DNA from: CAISDA01 sp050258555
Lineage (GTDB): Bacteria; Bacteroidota; Ignavibacteria; UBA10030; UBA8401
Length of the DNA: 19,783 nucleotides
Direction: 5' to 3'
Assembly (NCBI GenBank): GCA_050258555.1
Contig: JBLMZA010000042.1
Location: forward strand, 1 to 19,783
A program made the position numbers and the translations under genes. Positions within the stretch are counted from its first letter, which is position 1. Each line of letters begins with the position of its first letter. Shown piece after piece: positions 15,720 to 19,783 of the stretch. Below the pieces are notes generated by a model. The model was not told the origin of the DNA. It searched no databases and saw only the letters and a list, made by a program, of their open reading frames with translations.

Positions 15720-16169
15720 ATGAAAGCGTTGATGACTGTGTTGATGGCGGCGCTCATAGCCGCAGCGCCTGCACTTGCCGGCGATACCGGGCACTCGATC
15801 GATACGGCGGCAGTGGTGAAAAATCTCTTACAGAACATGAAATCCGGGAACAAGGGCGTCTGCGAAAGCTCCGCCTATATGCTCGGAGAATTGAAGGCCA
15901 AGGAAGGCGTCATTCCGCTTCTGGCCATGCTCCACAGCTCGCCCGATGAATCCTGCCGCATCGTCGCCGCTCTCTCGCTGAGCAAGATCGGCGCGGCCCG
16001 CGGCCTCTTCGCCGTGAAGCAGGCCGTCAAGTTCGACGAGAGCCCGAAAGTGCGCCTGGTGTGCGCCTGGTTTGCCAATCAGTACGACAAGCCGGATTCC
16101 TTCGAGTTCATCCAGATCGAGGAAGCACAGGAATCTCCGATCGTGCAGCGTGAAGCATCGGGAGAGTGA
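15720..16169 (+). CDS. Small exported HEAT-repeat protein
   Basis: From ATG 15720 the protein has 149 residues. GAGGAGGG (15708-15715) is an excellent ribosome binding site, so the much longer upstream extension of the same frame is not used. Residues 1-20 are a signal peptide (MTVLMAALIAAAPALA, cleavage before GDTG), placing it in the periplasm or outside. Residues about 30-125 form two to three HEAT-like helical pairs with the rhythm SAYMLGELKAKEGVIPLLAM then VAALSLSKIGAARGLFAV. HEAT repeats make protein-binding solenoids. Three cysteines (48, 79, 115) fall in successive repeats. I recognise the fold but no named family, and the neighbours (marC-like, alaC) give no functional hint. Confidence 0.8.
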   Translation: MKALMTVLMAALIAAAPALAGDTGHSIDTAAVVKNLLQNMKSGNKGVCESSAYMLGELKAKEGVIPLLAMLHSSPDESCRIVAALSLSKIGAARGLFAVKQAVKFDESPKVRLVCAWFANQYDKPDSFEFIQIEEAQESPIVQREASGE

Positions 16170-16240
16170 CGCGGGCTGACGCTCTTCAGCATGTCACCCC
16201 TTGCATCGGCTCGAGCCTTCCTGCACGATAAAATCTGCCG

Positions 16241-16279
16241 CGGAGACGGAATGCACCACAGATCGGCATTCCGTCTCCG
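16241..16279 (-). terminator. Strong hairpin terminator of alaC, possibly bidirectional
   Basis: A perfect 14-bp stem pairs CGGAGACGGAATGC (16241-16254) with GCATTCCGTCTCCG (16266-16279) around an 11-base loop. On the - strand it begins two bases after the alaC stop codon (16284-16282) and is followed by ATTTTAT. On the + strand, downstream of the HEAT-repeat gene, it is followed only by TTT. It should therefore end alaC transcription and may also slow read-through from the left. Confidence 0.85.
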
Positions 16280-16281
16280 TT

Positions 16282-17511
16282 TCACACCGGAAAGGCGCGC
16301 CGCATCTGGCGCACCGCCTGCTTCAAGCGCTCCTCATTTTCCACGAGCGCGATTCTCACAAACCCTTCACCTTCTTCGCCGAAGCCTCGTCCCGGCGCCA
16401 GTGCGACATCCGCCTCGTTGAGGCAGCGTGTCGCAAATTCGACCGAGCCGAGCGCGCGGTATCGTTCGGGAATCTGCGCCCAGACGAACATCGTCGCCCG
16501 GGGCGGCACAACCGACCATCCCGAGCGCGTGAGTCCCTCGCACAGGCTGTCGCGCCTCCGCGCGTAGAGCGCGGCCTGCTTCTCGATCTCGTCGTCGCAA
16601 TTGCGCAGCGCGATGACCGTTGCGATCTGCACGGCCTGGAACACGCCGTAATCGTAATACCCTTTGATATCGGCAAGCAGACGGATCATTTCCTTTTTGC
16701 CCGCCGTGAAGCCGATGCGCCAGCCCGCCATATTGTATCCCTTGCTCATCGTGAATGTCTCGGCGGCGAGGTCTTTGGCACCCGGCACCTGCAGAATGCT
16801 CGGCGCCCGGTACCCGTCGTAGGTCGTGAGTCCGTAGGCGTAGTCGTGAATGATGTAGAAGCCGAAGCGCCGGGCGAGCTTCACCGCTTCCTCGAAGAAT
16901 CCGTATTCGATTGTCCTCGCCGTCGGATTGTGCGGGAAATTCAGGATCACGACTTTCGGGCGCGGCGAGACGCTCATGCAGATCGAGGCGATGCGCTCCA
17001 GCAGATCCTCCTCCGAGCCCTCCATCGAGACGCCGATCACATTGGCTCCGGCAATCACCGGTCCGTAGATGTGTATGGGGAATGTCGGCGTCGGCGTGAC
17101 CACAAGATCTCCCGGTCCCAGGACGGCAAGGCAGAGATGGCTGAAGCCTTCCTTCGAGCCGAGCGTGGCGATCACTTCCGATTCGGGATCGAGCGCGACG
17201 CCGAGCCTCCGCTCGTAAAAGAGGGCGAACTCGCGCCGGAGATTGTAGATGCCGTGCGAGACCGAATAGCGCTGGTTGCGCTTGTCCTGCACGGCTTCCT
17301 TCAGCTTCTCGACGATCACGCCCGGCGTGGGATCATTCGGATTGCCCATGCCGAGATCGATCACGTCGCGGCCGGCGCGCCGGAGCTTCGTCTTCAGCGC
17401 ATTGATGCTTCCGAACAGATACGGCGGAAGCCGGTCCATGCGTGCCGATGCGAGATGCGGAAAAATGGCCATCCCTTCATCGCCTGCCGCTCCTGTCTGT
17501 CCTGCGCTCAT
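16282..17511 (-). CDS. alaC: AlaC-type aminotransferase (glutamate-pyruvate transaminase, PLP fold type I)
   Basis: The protein has 409 residues and follows E. coli AlaC (YfdZ) block by block: RMDRLPPYLFGSINALK, VIDLGMGNPNDPTPG, TLGSKEGFSHL, PIHIYGPVIAGANVIGV, APSILQVPGAKDLA, GYNMAGWRIGF and ALVENEERLKQAV. PLP-site residues are visible: Asn195 in NFPHNPT, Asp223 in IHDYAY, the Schiff-base Lys257 in TMSKGYN, and Arg265. AlaC makes alanine from pyruvate and glutamate. Related enzymes in other phyla are LL-diaminopimelate aminotransferases, which cannot be fully excluded. The start at 17511 has GGGAG upstream; an internal Met at codon 14 is an alternative. The gene has its own promoter and terminator and stands alone as a transcription unit. 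Confidence 0.9.
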   Translation of the reverse strand: MSAGQTGAAGDEGMAIFPHLASARMDRLPPYLFGSINALKTKLRRAGRDVIDLGMGNPNDPTPGVIVEKLKEAVQDKRNQRYSVSHGIYNLRREFALFYERRLGVALDPESEVIATLGSKEGFSHLCLAVLGPGDLVVTPTPTFPIHIYGPVIAGANVIGVSMEGSEEDLLERIASICMSVSPRPKVVILNFPHNPTARTIEYGFFEEAVKLARRFGFYIIHDYAYGLTTYDGYRAPSILQVPGAKDLAAETFTMSKGYNMAGWRIGFTAGKKEMIRLLADIKGYYDYGVFQAVQIATVIALRNCDDEIEKQAALYARRRDSLCEGLTRSGWSVVPPRATMFVWAQIPERYRALGSVEFATRCLNEADVALAPGRGFGEEGEGFVRIALVENEERLKQAVRQMRRAFPV

Positions 17512-17556
17512 ACGCTCACACGCTCCCTTCCTTCGCGTACTGTTTCTTCCATATGT

Positions 17557-17585
17557 AAGATACTACGCGCATCGGTGCCGGTCAA
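17557..17585 (-). promoter_or_regulatory. Sigma70-type promoter of alaC
   Basis: On the - strand TTGACC (17585-17580) and TATCTT (17562-17557) are separated by exactly 17 bases, matching five of six and four of six consensus positions. Transcription would start near 17550, leaving a leader of about 40 bases with GGGAG before the alaC ATG at 17511. Confidence 0.65.
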
Positions 17586-17629
17586 CCTTTTTCCCATCGG
17601 CAAAAAGCGCGGGGGCAAAAAAAGTGTAT

Positions 17630-17692
17630 CGATTATTCATTTAATAAGGCGCCGATTATCGATTTAATAATCAGACGTCTTCTGCCGATAAT
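17630..17692. repeat. Cluster of ATTATCG-type half-sites, possible regulator binding region
   Basis: Two 19-bp direct repeats, CGATTATTCATTTAATAAG (17630-17648) and CGATTATCGATTTAATAAT (17653-17671), differ at only a few positions and are offset by 23 bases, about two helical turns. The second contains GATTAT/ATAATC arms (17654-17659 and 17667-17672). ATTATCG at 17655-17661 is mirrored by CGATAAT at 17686-17692. The cluster lies 36-98 bases upstream of the candidate GH16 -35 box. Operator function is inferred. Confidence 0.5.
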
Positions 17693-17727
17693 AAATGGGC
17701 CGTGCGAAGCGGAATCGGCGCATCCAT

Positions 17728-17756
17728 TTGTAGCACGATATTTGCTTTTTTACCAT
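17728..17756 (+). promoter_or_regulatory. Candidate promoter of the GH16 gene
   Basis: TTGTAG (17728-17733) and TACCAT (17751-17756) have a 17-base spacer. Transcription would begin near 17763, about 43 bases before the ATG at 17806. If this promoter is real, the in-frame ATG at 17755 cannot be the start codon. The match to consensus is moderate. Confidence 0.4.
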
Positions 17757-17805
17757 GGCAATCGAGAGAACACTTCAAAAAAAATTATCATCAATCAAAG
17801 AGAGC

Positions 17806-19668
17806 ATGATGCGGACAGAGCGATGGCGGCATGGCGTGGTTTCCTTCCTTTTTCTTTTCTGCTGTGTGAGCATGCCCCTGGCGGCGCAGAATTATCAGCT
17901 CGTGTGGTCCGATGAATTCAACGGCACATCGATCGACAGGACGAAATGGAATTTCGATACCGGAGGCAGCGGGTGGGGCAACAACGAGTGGGAATATTAT
18001 ACGAGCCGCCCGGAAAATGCCTCTCTTGAAAACGGCATGCTCGTCATCAAGGCGATCAAGGAGAGTTACTTCGGAAGCAATTACACATCGGCCCGGTTGA
18101 AGACGCAGGGCAAGGCTTCGTGGAAGTACGGCAAGATCGAGGCGCGCATGAAGCTGCCCTACGGACAGGGCATCTGGCCCGCGTTCTGGATGCTGGGCGA
18201 CAATATCTCGACGGTGAGCTGGCCCAGGTGCGGCGAGATCGACATCATGGAGATGATCGGCGGCTCGGGCGCGCGCGACCGCACCACCTACGGCACATGC
18301 CACTGGGACAACAACGGATCGCATGCGCAAGCCGGCGGATCGAGAGCGATGGCCTCGGGCCGCTTCGCCGACGACTTCCATACATTTTCCATCACCTGGA
18401 CCGCACAGAAGATCGTCTGGTATCTGGACGGCGCCTCGTATTATACGCTCGATATCACGCCGGCCTCCCTTGCGGCGTTCCAGAAAAATCAGTTCATCAT
18501 TTTGAATCTCGCCGTGGGAGGCAGCTGGCCGGGATATCCCGATGCGACCACGGAATTTCCGCAGACGATGATGATCGATTATGTGCGCGTCTATCAGGAT
18601 GTGCCCGCGCTTGCCTCCGTCACGCTCACCGCGCCGGAAAATAATAGCACACTGCAGGCCCATTCGCCGCTGACGCTTGCGGCCGATGTGAAGCCGAGCG
18701 ACACGAGCACGGTGGTGAAGGTGGAATTCTATCAGGAGGGAATGAAAATCGGCGAAGCGCTCCAGGCGCCCTATACATTCACCATAGCCGAGATCTCGAC
18801 GGGGTATTATCACTTCACGGCAAAGGCGATCATGTCGAGCGGAGGCGCGGCCTCTTCTCCGTCCGCCGCGGTCGTCGTGGAGGGCTCGGCGGAGACGGCG
18901 CCGTACGGATCCTTTCCGCTTCCGCTTCCGGGCCGCATCGATATGGAAAACTACGACATGGGAGACGCCGGCACGGCCTATCGCGATGCCGATGCGGTCA
19001 ATTCCGGCAATACATACAGAAGCGAGGGCGTCGATATCGAGCCCTGTTCCGATGCCGCGGGCGCAGGCTATGATGTCACGGCGTTGGCGCAGGGAGAGTG
19101 GCTGCTGTATACGGTGAATGTCAGGGAGGCGGGATCCTATCAGTTCAGTCCGCGCATCGCTTCCGTGAGCGGCGGCGGAAAATATCACATCGAAGTCGAC
19201 GGCGCCGATGTGACCGGAACGGTTGCCGCTCCGATCACGCTCGGATCGCAGTCATGGAAGACCTCCGTGCTTCCGGCGGTGAAGCTCGCAGCGGGCATTC
19301 ACCGGCTGAAATTCTGCGTCGATGCCGCGGGGTTCAGCATCAACTATATCGATGTTTCGAGCGCGCCCACATCGGCGTTGCACGAAGCAGAGGCGGCGCC
19401 GAAGGCGTTCGCGCTCGATCAGAATTATCCGAATCCCTTCAATCCTTCGACGTCGATCCGCTTTGCGCTTCCTTTAAGAGAAACCGTGACGCTGTCCATC
19501 TTCGACGTGCGCGGAGCGGAAGTCGCGCGCCTGATCGATCATGCCGTGATGCCGGCCGGCATACACGTGCGGGAATGGAACGCAGAGCATGTTCCCAGCG
19601 GCATGTATTTCTACCGGCTGACGGCCGGAACATGCTCGGAAACCAGGCGCCTCGTTCTTCAGAAATGA
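17806..19668 (+). CDS. Secreted GH16 beta-glucanase (laminarinase-like) with Ig-like, CBM6 and type IX-type sorting domains
   Basis: From ATG 17806 the protein has 620 residues. Residues 1-28 are a signal peptide (VVSFLFLFCCVSMPLAAQ). Residues 29-266 are the GH16 domain, with the catalytic EIDIMEM (nucleophile Glu144, Asp146, acid/base Glu149) and WNFDTGGSGWGNNEWEYYT near its start, a laminarinase-like beginning. Residues 271-360 form an Ig-like domain of the Big_9 kind (VTLTAPENNSTLQAHSPLTL). Residues 377-519 are a CBM6-like sugar-binding domain (RIDMENYDMG to INYIDVSS). Residues 534-620 are the C-terminal sorting domain (QNYPNPFNPSTSIRFALP, then SGMYFYRLTAG). It probably cleaves beta-1,3 or beta-1,3/1,4 glucans outside the cell. 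It is not part of pectin use and has its own promoter region. ATG 17755 is an alternative start but would add 17 non-signal residues. Confidence 0.92.
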   Translation: MMRTERWRHGVVSFLFLFCCVSMPLAAQNYQLVWSDEFNGTSIDRTKWNFDTGGSGWGNNEWEYYTSRPENASLENGMLVIKAIKESYFGSNYTSARLKTQGKASWKYGKIEARMKLPYGQGIWPAFWMLGDNISTVSWPRCGEIDIMEMIGGSGARDRTTYGTCHWDNNGSHAQAGGSRAMASGRFADDFHTFSITWTAQKIVWYLDGASYYTLDITPASLAAFQKNQFIILNLAVGGSWPGYPDATTEFPQTMMIDYVRVYQDVPALASVTLTAPENNSTLQAHSPLTLAADVKPSDTSTVVKVEFYQEGMKIGEALQAPYTFTIAEISTGYYHFTAKAIMSSGGAASSPSAAVVVEGSAETAPYGSFPLPLPGRIDMENYDMGDAGTAYRDADAVNSGNTYRSEGVDIEPCSDAAGAGYDVTALAQGEWLLYTVNVREAGSYQFSPRIASVSGGGKYHIEVDGADVTGTVAAPITLGSQSWKTSVLPAVKLAAGIHRLKFCVDAAGFSINYIDVSSAPTSALHEAEAAPKAFALDQNYPNPFNPSTSIRFALPLRETVTLSIFDVRGAEVARLIDHAVMPAGIHVREWNAEHVPSGMYFYRLTAGTCSETRRLVLQK

Positions 19669-19694
19669 GTGCCAAGGTAAACTGTTCTTGATCT

Positions 19695-19762
19695 GGTTGG
19701 GTGCGAAGCGCGGAGGCGTCTGCGCTTCAAGTCCCAATTGCAACGGGGCTCTGTCCGTTGCA
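19695..19762 (+). other. Two consecutive RNA hairpins between the GH16 gene and the next start codon
   Basis: Hairpin 1 has an outer stem, GGTTGGG (19695-19701) with CCCAATT (19733-19739), whose first two pairs are G-U. A small internal loop follows, then a 10-bp inner stem, GAAGCGCGGA (19705-19714) with TCTGCGCTTC (19719-19728), closed by GGCG. Hairpin 2 pairs TGCAACGG (19739-19746) with CCGTTGCA (19755-19762) across eight bases. Neither is followed by a U run, so they are not classical terminators. Hairpin 2 ends four bases before the GAGGAG of the next gene. It matches no riboswitch class I recognise. Confidence 0.5.
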
Positions 19763-19777
19763 TAGCGAGGAGTCAGT

Positions 19778-19783
19778 ATGCGA
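19778..19783 (+). CDS. Start of a further gene cut by the right edge
   Basis: ATG at 19778-19780 is followed by CGA and then the window ends. GAGGAG at 19767-19772 lies five bases before the ATG, which makes a real start likely. Only two codons (Met-Arg) are visible, so no product can be named. Confidence 0.45.

Larger units (their letters stand above)
17512..17805. other. Divergent control region between alaC and the GH16 gene
   Basis: This 294-base stretch encodes no protein that I can support. From left to right it holds the alaC leader and promoter (- strand), a short GC-rich patch, an AT-rich block with repeated CGATTAT-type half-sites (17630-17692), and a candidate GH16 promoter ending near 17756. 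Its AT-rich block contrasts sharply with the GC-rich genes on both sides. Confidence 0.7.

Noticed and set aside
17727..17744. TTTG ... TATTTG, resembling the Bacteroidetes -33/-7 promoter
   Set aside because: The two elements are only about eight bases apart, whereas the Bacteroidetes promoter needs about 19.
17755..17805. ATG 17755 as start of the GH16 gene
   Set aside because: It would put a polar Lys/Ser-rich stretch before the signal peptide, has no ribosome binding site, and falls within the candidate -10 box.
19726..19735. TTCAAGTCCC, resembling a tRNA T-loop
   Set aside because: The flanking bases do not form a five-pair T stem, and no acceptor or anticodon arms can be built around it; the bases belong to the hairpin described at 19695-19739.
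1..19783. Mobile element, CRISPR, toxin-antitoxin or defence system
   Set aside because: No transposase, integrase, terminal repeats, regularly spaced repeats or nuclease/helicase modules were seen; the genes are metabolic or housekeeping with uniform GC-rich codon use.

Overview
The window is high-GC bacterial DNA, densely coded, and mostly reads left to right. The best taxonomic clue is the GH16 protein at the right end. It finishes in a C-terminal sorting domain of the type IX secretion kind (QNYPNPFNPST followed by a FlgD-like fold), which points to the Bacteroidota/Ignavibacteria/FCB superphylum. No SusC/SusD pair, rRNA, tRNA, CRISPR array or mobile element was seen.

Region 1 (1-6329) is a depolymerisation block for pectin, especially rhamnogalacturonan I. 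It holds the tail of a GH105 unsaturated rhamnogalacturonyl hydrolase, a CE12 rhamnogalacturonan acetylesterase fused to a GATase-like domain, a LacI-family regulator, an exported GH43 enzyme and an exported GH28 polygalacturonase. The genes are tightly packed on the + strand and look like one transcription unit, with the regulator inside it.

Region 2 (6404-13124) imports and breaks down the uronic acids released. It contains an ExuT-like MFS hexuronate transporter, then kduI, uxaA, uxaB and uxaC with very short or overlapping junctions. UxaC, UxaB and UxaA take D-galacturonate through tagaturonate and altronate to 2-keto-3-deoxygluconate (KDG). KduI handles the unsaturated uronate made by GH105. 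KduD, KDG kinase and KDPG aldolase are not in the window and must be encoded elsewhere if the pathway is complete.

Region 3 (13217-17511) appears unrelated to pectin: a GT-C type membrane glycosyltransferase, a convergent MarC-family membrane protein whose 3' end overlaps it by 50 bp, a small exported HEAT-repeat protein, and an AlaC-type aminotransferase on the - strand with a recognisable sigma70-type promoter and a strong hairpin terminator.

Region 4 (17512-19783) has an AT-rich divergent control region with repeated half-sites, then a secreted multidomain GH16 glucanase (GH16, Ig-like, CBM6, sorting domain). After it come two consecutive RNA hairpins just before the ribosome binding site and first codons of a gene that runs off the right edge.

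Overall this is a recognisable pectin/rhamnogalacturonan utilisation locus plus housekeeping neighbours. I did not find a clearly new system. The most unusual items are the CE12-GATase-like fusion, the hairpin pair at the right edge and the half-site cluster upstream of the GH16 gene.
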